From Rhodospirillales bacterium (GTDB taxonomy: Bacteria; Pseudomonadota; Alphaproteobacteria; Dongiales; Dongiaceae), in contig VFKA01000002.1 in assembly GCA_009885795.1 (NCBI GenBank), forward strand, positions 1-64,000: a stretch of DNA of 64,000 nucleotides. The letters are read 5' to 3'. The notes under the pieces were generated by a model that ran no database searches, was not told the DNA's origin, and saw only the letters and a list, made by a program, of their open reading frames with translations. The position numbers were made by a program, and so were the translations under genes. Within the stretch, counting starts at the first letter, position 1; each line of letters opens with the position of its first letter. Shown here piece by piece: positions 55,720-64,000 of this stretch.

Positions 55720-56564
55720 CCCGGACATCGACCCGGCGAGGCCAGCGCGCCAAGCGCGGCCAGAGCCGCCGGCAGCGCCGCTGGATCGGCGTCGTGGCGC
55801 CATGGACCGGCGCCGCGCTGGCGCTGGCGGGCGCCGTCGCGGGCACACTCTGGCTCGTCGGCTCGGGCTGGATGTCGGAGCGGTTCGACGCGGCGGTGAG
55901 CGAAGGGCTTCGCGCGAGTGTCGCGGCGGGGCTAGCGGTCGAGAAGGTGACGGTGATCGGCCGCAAGACGACGACGCCGGAGGCGGTGCTAACCGCCATC
56001 GGCGTCAAGCGCGGCGATCCGATCCTGGCGCAGGATCTTGGGGCCATCAAGGCGCGGCTGGAAGCCTTGCCCTGGGTGGCCGCGGCCGCGGTCGAGCGCC
56101 AATTGCCGAACGAGCTTCGCCTCGTCATCGAGGAGCGCGAGCCGATCGCGTTGTGGCGCACCGAGGACGGATATCGTCTGGTCGATCGCGACGGGGCGGT
56201 CATCCAAGAGCCCCACGCCGAGCGCTTTCGTCATCTGATCGTGCTCGCCGGCGAGGGCGCGCCGCGCGAGGCCGCGACCCTGCTCGATGTTCTGAGGCGG
56301 GACGCCGCGCTCGGGGACCGGGTCGTGGCCGCGGCGCTGGTCGCCGGACGGCGCTGGAACTTGCGTTTCGACAATGGCGTCGAACTGCGCCTTCCCGAAA
56401 TCGACCCCGGACAGGCCTGGGTCGACTTCGCCCGGATCGAGGCCAGCCATCGCCTGCTCGAACGCGACGTCACCGTCATCGATCTGCGCTTCGCCGACCG
56501 GCTGGTGGTGCGCTTGACGCCGGCGGCCGCCGCCGCGCGCCGCGCGCCGCAGGACGACACGTAA
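55716..56564 (+). CDS. ftsQ: Division protein FtsQ
   Basis: FtsQ is a bitopic scaffold of the divisome. The 282-residue protein has a very basic cytoplasmic head (TRRGQRAKRGQSRRQRRW), one membrane helix at about 33-52, a POTRA domain (VEKVTVIGRKTTTPEAVLTAIG; LEALPWVAAAAVERQLPNELRLVIEEREPIALW), and a beta domain with a disordered end. ATG 55716 overlaps the ddl stop as ATGA and is preferred over ATGs 9 and 30 bases upstream. Confidence 0.93.
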   Translation: MTRTSTRRGQRAKRGQSRRQRRWIGVVAPWTGAALALAGAVAGTLWLVGSGWMSERFDAAVSEGLRASVAAGLAVEKVTVIGRKTTTPEAVLTAIGVKRGDPILAQDLGAIKARLEALPWVAAAAVERQLPNELRLVIEEREPIALWRTEDGYRLVDRDGAVIQEPHAERFRHLIVLAGEGAPREAATLLDVLRRDAALGDRVVAAALVAGRRWNLRFDNGVELRLPEIDPGQAWVDFARIEASHRLLERDVTVIDLRFADRLVVRLTPAAAAARRAPQDDT

Positions 56565-56575
56565 GAGGAACCTTG

Positions 56576-57835
56576 ATGAAACGCACGCTAGTCGCGCCAC
56601 GTAACGGATTCATCGCCGCCCTCGATGTCGGCAGCAGCAAGATCTGCTGTTTCATCGCGCGCATCGGCGAGGATGGGCGGCCCTGCGTCGTGGGCATCGG
56701 CCACCAGCTTTCGCGCGGCGTGCGGGCCGGCGCCATCGTCGACATGGACGCGGCCGAGGCCGCGATCCGCGCCACCGTTCATGCCGCCGAGCAGATGGCC
56801 GGCGATACCATCGAGGAATTGGTCGTCGGCATGTCCGGCGGCCAGCCACTGTCGCGGACGCACGGGATCGAAGTCCCGCTCACCGGCCAGGAGGTGGGCG
56901 AGAGCGACCTTGCCCGCGCCATCGTGCAAGGCCGCCACCTCAACGGCCACGCCCATGACCGGCATCTGGTGCACGCGATCCCCGTCGCCTACAGCCTCGA
57001 CGGCATCCGCGGCATCCGCGACCCGCGCGGCATGGTTGGCGAGCGGCTCGACATCCAGATGCACCAGGTGACCGCGACCGCCGCGGCGGTGCGCAACCTT
57101 TCGACCTGCGTCGCCCGCTGCCATCTCGACATCGCGGCAATCGCCGTCACGCCCTATGCCGCCGGCCTTGCCGCGCTGGTCGACGACGAAATGGAACTGG
57201 GTGTCACCCTCATCGACATGGGCGGCGGCACCACGACGCTCGCGGTGTTCGCCGAGGGACAGATCCTGTTCACCGATTCGATTCAGATCGGCGGCGGCCA
57301 CGTCACCAACGACATCGCCCGCGGCCTTTCGACGCCGCTCGCCCACGCCGAGCGCATGAAGACCCTCTATGGCCACTGCCTGCTATCGCCGTCCGACGAA
57401 CGCGAAACCATCGCCGTGCCGCAGGTCGGCGAGGACGAGCGCGAATCCGATAACGCCATTCCGAAATCGATCCTTGTCGGCATCATCCAGCCACGCATCG
57501 AGGAGACGCTGGAACACGCGCGCGCGCATCTCGAGGCGAGCGGGTTGGAGAAGATCGCGGGACGGCGCGTCGTCCTCACCGGGGGCGCCAGCCAGCTCGG
57601 CGGCATCCGCGAACTGGCGCAGATGGTGCTGGGCAAGCAGGTGCGCCTCGGGCGTCCCTCGCGTCTGGCCGGGCTGGCGGAAGCCACCGGCGGTCCGGCT
57701 TTTTCCGCCGGGGCCGGCCTTATCGCCTACGCGCTGCAGGACAGCGGCCCGCAGCCGACGACCAAACATGGATTACCCAAGGAGCCGAACGGCGTCGTTG
57801 GCCGGGTCGGGCAGTGGCTCCGTGCGTGCTTTTAG
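56576..57835 (+). CDS. ftsA: Division protein FtsA
   Basis: FtsA is the actin-like protein that tethers FtsZ to the membrane. The 419-residue protein has the phosphate-1 block AALDVGSSKICCFIAR, the 1C domain (about 85-165), the phosphate-2 block VTLIDMGGGTTTLAVF and the adenosine block VVLTGGASQLGGI. The final GVVGRVGQWLRACF is the amphipathic membrane-targeting helix. AAGAGGAA precedes the ATG at 56576, 11 bases after ftsQ. Confidence 0.96.
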   Translation: MKRTLVAPRNGFIAALDVGSSKICCFIARIGEDGRPCVVGIGHQLSRGVRAGAIVDMDAAEAAIRATVHAAEQMAGDTIEELVVGMSGGQPLSRTHGIEVPLTGQEVGESDLARAIVQGRHLNGHAHDRHLVHAIPVAYSLDGIRGIRDPRGMVGERLDIQMHQVTATAAAVRNLSTCVARCHLDIAAIAVTPYAAGLAALVDDEMELGVTLIDMGGGTTTLAVFAEGQILFTDSIQIGGGHVTNDIARGLSTPLAHAERMKTLYGHCLLSPSDERETIAVPQVGEDERESDNAIPKSILVGIIQPRIEETLEHARAHLEASGLEKIAGRRVVLTGGASQLGGIRELAQMVLGKQVRLGRPSRLAGLAEATGGPAFSAGAGLIAYALQDSGPQPTTKHGLPKEPNGVVGRVGQWLRACF

Positions 57836-57839
57836 GCTT

Positions 57840-57866
57840 CCGGCCCCGTTTCCGCCACGGGGCCGG
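57840..57866 (+). terminator. Hairpin between ftsA and ftsZ
   Basis: CCGGCCCCGT (57840-57849) and ACGGGGCCGG (57857-57866) are perfect 10-bp arms with a 7-nt loop, followed by TTTC. It resembles a weak intrinsic terminator or attenuator in the only sizeable gap of the cluster, 96 bp. It could also mark a processing point or shield the ftsZ leader. Confidence 0.5.
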
Positions 57867-57931
57867 TTTCGACATCTACCGCCGGCGGCGGCCGGCATGA
57901 AAAACGGCGTAACGAACAATCGGAGGCAGTC

Positions 57932-59692
57932 ATGACCATCAATTTTTCCATCCCACAAGCCGCTCACGAGATCAGGCCGCGCATCACCGTCATCGGCGTC
58001 GGCGGCGCCGGCGGCAATGCCGTCAACAACATGATCCGAGCCAACCTCGAAGGGGTCGATTTCGTCGTCGCCAACACCGACGCCCAGTCGCTCGCCCAAT
58101 CGCAGTGCGAGCGGCGCATCCAGCTCGGCGTGGCGACCACCCAAGGGCTCGGCGCCGGCTCGCGCCCCGACATCGGGCGGGCCGCGACCGAGGAATCGCT
58201 CGAAGAGGTCATCGCCGCCTTGGAAGGCGCCAACATGGTGTTCATCACCGCCGGCATGGGCGGGGGCACCGGCACCGGGGCGGCGCCGGTGGTCGCCCGG
58301 GCGGCGCGCGATCACGGCATCCTCACGGTCGGCGTCGTCACCAAGCCGTTCCACTTCGAAGGCACGCACCGCATGCGCATCGCCGAGGCCGGCATCCTGG
58401 AGCTGCAGCAGGTCGTCGATACGCTCATCATCATCCCGAACCAGAATCTGTTCCGGGTGGCGAACGAGAAGACGACCTTCGCCGACGCCTTCAACATGGC
58501 GGATGAAGTACTGCATTCGGGCGTGCGCGGGGTCACCGACCTGATGGTCATGCCGGGTCTCATCAATCTCGATTTCGCCGACATCCGCTCGGTGATGGGC
58601 GAAATGGGCAAGGCCATGATGGGCACCGGCGAGGCCGAGGGCGAAGGCCGTTCGATCGCCGCGGCCGAAGCCGCGATTTCCAATCCGCTGCTCGACGACG
58701 TGTCGATGAAGGGGGCCAGGGGCGTTCTCATCAACATCACCGGCGGCATGGACATGACGCTGTTCGAGGTGGACGAAGCCGCGAACCGCATCCGCGACGA
58801 GGTCGATCCCGAGGCCAACATCATCTTCGGTTCGACCTTCAACAAGGCCCTGGAAGGACGGGTCCGCATCTCGGTGGTGGCGACCGGGATCGACCTCCTG
58901 GCGGCCACGCAGCCGCGCCCGGTTACGCTCGCGCTCGTTGGCAAGGGCGGCCGAATCATGAGTACCCCGGGGCCAAGCGTCGCCGCCGCCGGCGCCATGA
59001 CCGCCGCCTCGCCCGCCATGAGGACGGTCGCCGCCGGCGCCGAGATGACGATGGCCTCCGGCAATGCCGCTCTCGCGGCCCAGCCGATGGCGCAGCAGCC
59101 CGCTAGCGCGCCGGCGCCCGCGCCTTCGCGTCCGCAATCGGCCGGCGGCGCGCCCTTGTTCGCCACCAGCCAACCGCGCGCGACCATACCGGCGGCGCCG
59201 GCATCGCCGTCATGGCCCTACACCAGCGCCGCGGGGGCCGCGGCCGGCCTTGGGCCGCTTCCACCTCGCGCGCCAATGCCGATCGCCGCTTCGACCGCGC
59301 CAAGAAGCACGGCGGCGCCCGATCCCCAAGCACAGGACCGGCGGCGCATGCCGAACCTGTTCGCGCGCGCGACCGGCGGCATCATGTGGCCGAGGACCGA
59401 CAAGGTCGAGGCGCCCACGCCAGAGCATCCGGATGACGATCAGCCACCCGCGGGGCAACCCACGGCGCAAGCCCTCGCGGGCGAGCGGCTGGCGGCACCC
59501 GGCCCACTCTCGGAGGCTCCGCCGCGATTCGAGTCTCCGGCGCGGCAGGCGGCCCCGGCGCAACCCGCGCGCCCGGCGGCGCCGGCGGCTCAGCCGCGGC
59601 TGAGCGGCCTCGATCCGCAAGACCGCTTAAGCGCGCGGCCCGAGGAAGACTTGCTGGACATCCCGGCGTTCCTTCGCCGCCAGGCGAACTGA
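57932..59692 (+). CDS. ftsZ: Division GTPase FtsZ
   Basis: FtsZ polymerises into the division ring. The GTPase domain fills about residues 15-325 with [12 protein letters not shown], the tubulin signature GGGTGTG at 110-116, and a T7 loop with [13 protein letters not shown]. The 586-residue length is large because of an Ala/Pro-rich linker of about 240 residues, typical of long-linker alphaproteobacteria. The conserved tail is [18 protein letters not shown] precedes the ATG. It closes the dcw cluster; lpxC does not follow. Confidence 0.97.
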   Translation: MTINFSIPQAAHEIRPRITVIGVGGAGGNAVNNMIRANLEGVDFVVANTDAQSLAQSQCERRIQLGVATTQGLGAGSRPDIGRAATEESLEEVIAALEGANMVFITAGMGGGTGTGAAPVVARAARDHGILTVGVVTKPFHFEGTHRMRIAEAGILELQQVVDTLIIIPNQNLFRVANEKTTFADAFNMADEVLHSGVRGVTDLMVMPGLINLDFADIRSVMGEMGKAMMGTGEAEGEGRSIAAAEAAISNPLLDDVSMKGARGVLINITGGMDMTLFEVDEAANRIRDEVDPEANIIFGSTFNKALEGRVRISVVATGIDLLAATQPRPVTLALVGKGGRIMSTPGPSVAAAGAMTAASPAMRTVAAGAEMTMASGNAALAAQPMAQQPASAPAPAPSRPQSAGGAPLFATSQPRATIPAAPASPSWPYTSAAGAAAGLGPLPPRAPMPIAASTAPRSTAAPDPQAQDRRRMPNLFARATGGIMWPRTDKVEAPTPEHPDDDQPPAGQPTAQALAGERLAAPGPLSEAPPRFESPARQAAPAQPARPAAPAAQPRLSGLDPQDRLSARPEEDLLDIPAFLRRQAN

Positions 59693-59715
59693 CAGGGCGG
59701 GGGTGCGACATGAGC

Positions 59716-59746
59716 CCTGGGGCGAGGCAGTCGGCCTCGCTCCAGG
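59716..59746. terminator. Bidirectional hairpin between convergent ftsZ and the glp operon
   Basis: CCTGGGGCGAGGC (59716-59728) faces GCCTCGCTCCAGG (59734-59746) around AGTCG, with a single G.T pair among 13. It sits between two converging operons, where a shared terminator is expected, although no long T-tract follows. Confidence 0.6.
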
Positions 59747-59758
59747 ATTCGCCAAGAG

Positions 59759-60052
59759 TCAGGCGAAGCGAAACATCAATATCGCGTAGACGATGGCGAT
59801 GGCGAGCGGCGGCCAAAGCGGCAGGCCGACCAGGCCGAGCCAGGCCAGGAACACGAAGGCGCTGCCCAGCAGCGAAATGAACAGCCGGTCGCCGCGCGTC
59901 GTCGTTAGGCCGAGAACGCCGCGCCTTGGATCGCCGCCCGGAGAGAAATACTCCCACACCGTCATGGCGACGAAACACAGAAGGATGAACACGAAGAAGG
60001 CCGCCGTCGGCCAGGTCCACGCCATCCAGGACAGCAGCGAGGTTCCTTCCAT
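59759..60052 (-). CDS. glpU: DUF2160 small membrane protein of the glycerol transporter operon
   Basis: A 97-residue protein with three hydrophobic segments (WPTAAFFVFILLCFVAMTVWEYF; LFISLLGSAFVFLAWLGLV; LWPPLAIAIVYAILMF) separated by the polar loop SPGGDPRRGVLGLTTTRGD. This pattern is DUF2160, found in glycerol ABC transporter operons of alphaproteobacteria (GlpU in Rhizobium). It follows the second permease by about ten bases. Its function is unknown; a stabilising or accessory part of the transporter is inference. Confidence 0.82.
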   Translation of the reverse strand: MEGTSLLSWMAWTWPTAAFFVFILLCFVAMTVWEYFSPGGDPRRGVLGLTTTRGDRLFISLLGSAFVFLAWLGLVGLPLWPPLAIAIVYAILMFRFA

Positions 60053-60061
60053 GCGCCTGTC

Positions 60062-60862
60062 CTAAACGCGCCCGAGGGCGAAGCCCTTGGCGATGTAATT
60101 GCGTACGAAATAGATGACCACGGCGCCGGGGATGAGCGTCAGCGACCCGGCGGCCGCGAGCAGCCCCAATTCATACCCCGAAGTGCTGGCCGTGCGCGTC
60201 ATGGTGGCGGCGATCGGTTTTGCGTCCACCGCCGTCAGCGTCTTGGCCAAAAGCAGTTCGACCCAGGAGAACATGAAACAGAAGAAGCAGGCGACGCCGA
60301 TGCCGGCCGCGATCGTCGGCAAGAATATTTTCAGGAAAAAGCTCCAGAAGGAATGACCGTCCACATAAGCGGTCTCATCGAGCTCCTTGGGCACGCCCGA
60401 CATGAAGCCTTCCAGGATCCACACCGCCAGCGGAATGTTGAACAACGTATGGGCGAGCGCCACCGCGATCGGGGTATCGAACAATCCGACCGCCGAATAG
60501 AGCTGGAAGAAGGGCAAGGCGAAGACCGCCGGCGGCGCCATGCGGTTCGACAGCAGCCAGAAGAACAGGTGCTTGTCGCCAAGGAACCGGTAGCGCGAAA
60601 ACGCGTAGGCCGCGGGCAGCGCCACCGTCACCGAGAGCGCCGTGTTGATCACGACGTAGCTGAGCGAATTCACGTATCCCATGTACCAGGTGGGATCGTT
60701 GAAGATGGTCATGTAGTTGGCGAAGGTGAACTCGTGCGGGTAGAGCGAGAAGCCGCCGAGAATCTCGTTCGTCGTCTTGAACGACATGTTGAGCAGCCAA
60801 TAGATCGGCAGCAACAGGAAGACGATGTAGAACGTGGGAACGAGAGCGGTCCAGCGCTTCAT
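60062..60862 (-). CDS. glpQ: Glycerol-type ABC transporter permease (second)
   Basis: A 266-residue inner-membrane permease of the carbohydrate CUT1 class (MalG-like) with six helices. The coupling loop reads VPKELDETAYVDGHSFWSFFLKIFLPTIAAGI. It starts MKRWTALVPTFYIVFLLLPIYWLLN, typical of GlpQ-type proteins, and follows the first permease by three bases. Substrate glycerol or a similar polyol is inferred from the operon type. Confidence 0.88.
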   Translation of the reverse strand: MKRWTALVPTFYIVFLLLPIYWLLNMSFKTTNEILGGFSLYPHEFTFANYMTIFNDPTWYMGYVNSLSYVVINTALSVTVALPAAYAFSRYRFLGDKHLFFWLLSNRMAPPAVFALPFFQLYSAVGLFDTPIAVALAHTLFNIPLAVWILEGFMSGVPKELDETAYVDGHSFWSFFLKIFLPTIAAGIGVACFFCFMFSWVELLLAKTLTAVDAKPIAATMTRTASTSGYELGLLAAAGSLTLIPGAVVIYFVRNYIAKGFALGRV

Positions 60863-60865
60863 GGC

Positions 60866-61725
60866 CTAGCTTTCGACGTTGCGCATCATCAGCGTGTAGA
60901 ACAGCCACGACAGGAACAGGATGATCAGGAAGTAGACGATCGACATGGCCGCCGCCGGCCCGAGGTCGAATTGCCCGAGCGCCGTCTTCACCAGGTCGAT
61001 CGACAGGAAGGTCGTGGCGTTGCCCGGGCCTCCGCCGGTCAGCACCACGGCCTCGGTATAGATCATGAAACTGTCCATGAAGCGCAGCAGGATAGCGATG
61101 GTCAGCACGTGGCGCAGCTTCGGCAGCTGGATATACCGGAACACCGCCCAGGCCCTGGCGCCGTCCACCTTGGCCGCCTGGTAATAGGCGTCGGGGATCG
61201 AGACCAGTCCCGCATAACAAAGCAGCACGACGAGCGACGTCCAATGCCAGACATCCATCAGCACCATGGTGAACCACGCCGCGTAGGGCTGGCGGGTGTA
61301 GTTGTATTCGATGCCAAGCGCGTTGATGGCCTTGCCGAGGAGGCCGATGTCGGGCAATGCCAGGATGTTCCACATGGCGCCGACCACGTTCCAGGGAATG
61401 AGCAGCGGCAGCGCCATCAGCACCAGGCAGATCGAAACGCCGATCCCCTTGCGCGGCATGGCGAGCGCGATCGCAAGCCCGAGCGGGATTTCGATTGCCA
61501 GGACGATGGCGCTGAAGGCGACCTGGCGCCCCAGCGCGGCGTGAAAACGATCCGAGCGCAGAACCTGCTCGAACCAGGTGACGCCCGCCCAGAAGAACAC
61601 GTTGTCGCCGAAGGTTTCCTGAACCGAGAAGTTCACCACCGTCATCAGCGGGATGATCGCGTTGAACGCCACCATCACGAACACCGGGAGGACGAAGACC
61701 CACGCCTTGTTGTTGACGGTCTTGG

Positions 61726-61729
<4 letters not shown>
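60866..61729 (-). CDS. glpP: Glycerol-type ABC transporter permease (first)
   Basis: A 287-residue MalF-like permease with six helices and coupling loop IPDAYYQAAKVDGARAWAVFRYIQLPKLRHVLT. The conserved VLTGGGPGNATTFLSIDLVKTAL block is also present. The start ATG at 61729 (MTKTVNNKAWVFVLPVF) overlaps the upstream ATPase stop, showing tight coupling. Confidence 0.89.
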
Positions 61730-62801
<1,072 letters not shown>

Positions 62802-62802
<1 letters not shown>

Positions 62803-63866
62803 CAGGATATCAACTCGCCCTGGCCGCCGAAAAACAGGATGCGATCGACATCGACGTGAAACGTGGCGAGCGAGCCCACGTCGAAAGGATGAATGCCGTG
62901 CGACTGCGACACCCAGGTCTTGCCGTCGCGATTGAAATGGATGATGCTTTCGGAACCCGAGAGCTCGGTCACGAGAACACGGCCCTCGAGCGCCGCCCCC
63001 GCCCCGTGCTGGGCGAAGGGCACGATATGATGCGGGCGAACGCCGATCGTGTACTTGCCGTCGGCGATCGGCCGCGCCGCGGCTCCGGCGGGCCAGCGGA
63101 TGTCGCCGGGCAGCACAATCTCGGAGCCTTCCTTGACGATCTCCGCCGTGTTGATCGGCGGATCGGAGAAGACCCGAGCCGTGACCAGGTCCATCGGCCG
63201 GCGATAGACCTCCGGTGTCGGCCCGAATTGGGTGACGCGTCCCTCGTGGAGGGTGGCGGTGTTGCCTCCGAACAGCAGCGCCTCGACCGGCTCGGTCGTC
63301 GCGTAGACGACGATGGCGTCGCGGCCCGCGAACAGCTTGGGCAGTTCGTCCCGCAATTCCTCGCGCAGCTTGTAGTCGAGATTGGCGAGCGGCTCGTCGA
63401 GCAGGATGACGCCGGAGTCCTTCACCAGGGCGCGGGCGATGGCGGTACGCTGCTGCTGGCCGCCGGAAAGCTCGTTCGGACGCCGCCGCAGCATCGGCGT
63501 CAGCCGAAGGAGTTCGGCCACGCGGCCGACCTTGGCGTCGATCTCGCTCTTCGACAGTCCCGCGACACGAAGCGGCGAGGCAATGTTGTCGAACACGGAA
63601 TAATTCGGGTAATTGATGAACTGCTGGTAGACCATCGACACGTTCCGTTTCTGAACCGGAACGCCGGTCACATTCTTGCCCTTGAACCAGACCGATCCGG
63701 AACTCGGCGCCTGGATACCGGCCATCAGCTGCATCAGGCTGGTCTTGCCGGCCAGCGTCGAGCCGAGAAGGATGTTGAAGCTGCCGGGCTCGAGGCTAAG
63801 GGTCGTGTCATGAATGTGGGCGTCCGCGCCGACACGCTTGGCCACGTGTTCAAGCTTCAACGCCAT
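62802..63866 (-). CDS. glpS: Glycerol-type ABC transporter ATPase with altered switch histidine
   Basis: A 354-residue MalK-type ATPase: domain at 1-235 and TOBE part afterwards. Walker A is the unusual GSTLAGKT at 35-42, the signature LSGGQ at 133-137 is normal, and Walker B is VILLDEP. The switch histidine is replaced: [10 protein letters not shown], with Thr191 in place of His. Two different ATPases in one operon point to a heterodimer. First complete gene of the minus-strand operon in this window. Confidence 0.9.
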
Positions 63867-63911
63867 CCGGATTTCCCGCCTCGATCGGCCACGTCGATGG
63901 CCTGTGAAAAT

Positions 63912-63949
63912 CCCCCGGGAGCGCGTTTCTCTCGACGCGCCCCCGGGAG
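63912..63949 (-). terminator. Hairpin between the upstream gene and the glp ATPases
   Basis: In the minus-strand RNA the 14 bases at 63949-63936 pair with 63925-63912 throughout, including two G.U pairs, around a 10-nt loop; the stem is followed by ATTTTC. This looks like a leaky terminator that would keep the upstream, probably receptor, gene more highly expressed than the transporter genes. Confidence 0.6.
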
Positions 63950-63972
63950 TCTTCTCGATCGCGAACGTCGAA

Positions 63973-64000
63973 CTATTGGCTGGTCCAGCGCTTGATCAGT
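63973..64000 (-). CDS. C-terminal end of an upstream gene, probably the substrate-binding protein
   Basis: Only the last eight residues and stop are in the window: LIKRWTSQ then TAG at 63975-63973. The place at the head of a carbohydrate ABC operon, separated from the ATPases by a hairpin, suits the periplasmic receptor. This is inference from gene order; eight residues cannot identify a family. Confidence 0.45.

Overview
The window looks like a chromosomal segment of a GC-rich alphaproteobacterium, most like Rhodospirillales. The signs are a permuted two-piece tmRNA, an alpha-type SspB, a miaA-ilvB-ilvH block, the families DUF4169, RHH_4 and PAS_5, a complete mraZ-to-ftsZ cluster, and an alpha-type glycerol ABC transporter. 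No rRNA or tRNA gene, CRISPR array, insertion sequence with a transposase, or prophage was recognised.

Layout. 1-3.6 kb: ilvH, ilvB and miaA (minus strand) with short palindromic repeats. 3.6-6.4 kb: a giant RTX calcium-binding repeat protein with no export genes beside it. 6.5-11.5 kb: the envelope proteolysis block degP, DUF2065, hflC, hflK, divergent from an apbC/mrp ATPase. 11.5-15.6 kb: thyX, then two-piece tmRNA directly followed by sspB (tag and adaptor side by side), a TfoX-N protein, fumC, and an RHH_4 gene that seems to use a CTG start. 15.6-20.4 kb: AsmA-like protein, DUF4169, PAS_5 protein. 20.4-24 kb: a minus-strand operon of aminotransferase, TauE/SafE, GlcD-type flavoenzyme and PAS_5 protein. 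24-26.8 kb: accessory-looking stretch with a small ORF, a HlyC-type acyltransferase with a long Pro/Ala-rich head, an AT-rich membrane protein gene, and a hemerythrin gene whose 3' end has been remodelled by a palindrome and a tandem duplication. 26.8-31.8 kb: pdxA divergent from xsc-ackA, then a second TauE/SafE gene. 31.9-38 kb: DAO-family oxidase, dodecin, SDR, M24 protein, TetR regulator divergent from an orphan substrate-binding protein, and a coiled-coil protein. 38.1-40.9 kb: DjlA-like co-chaperone, EamA permease, AmpD-type amidase, rnpB. 41.2-59.7 kb: the full division and cell-wall cluster mraZ-rsmH-ftsL-ftsI-murE-murF-mraY-murD-ftsW-murG-murC-murB-ddl-ftsQ-ftsA-ftsZ. 59.7-64 kb: convergent glycerol-type ABC transporter operon running off the right edge.

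How it fits together. The aminotransferase, Xsc, acetate kinase and two TauE/SafE exporters form a plausible route for aminosulfonates such as taurine: transamination to sulfoacetaldehyde, cleavage to sulfite plus acetyl phosphate, ATP formation by AckA, and sulfite export. The RTX protein and the HlyC-type acyltransferase are a possible but unproven substrate/modifier pair. In the dcw cluster most junctions are 4-bp start/stop overlaps, giving one tightly coupled transcription unit, with a hairpin only before ftsZ.
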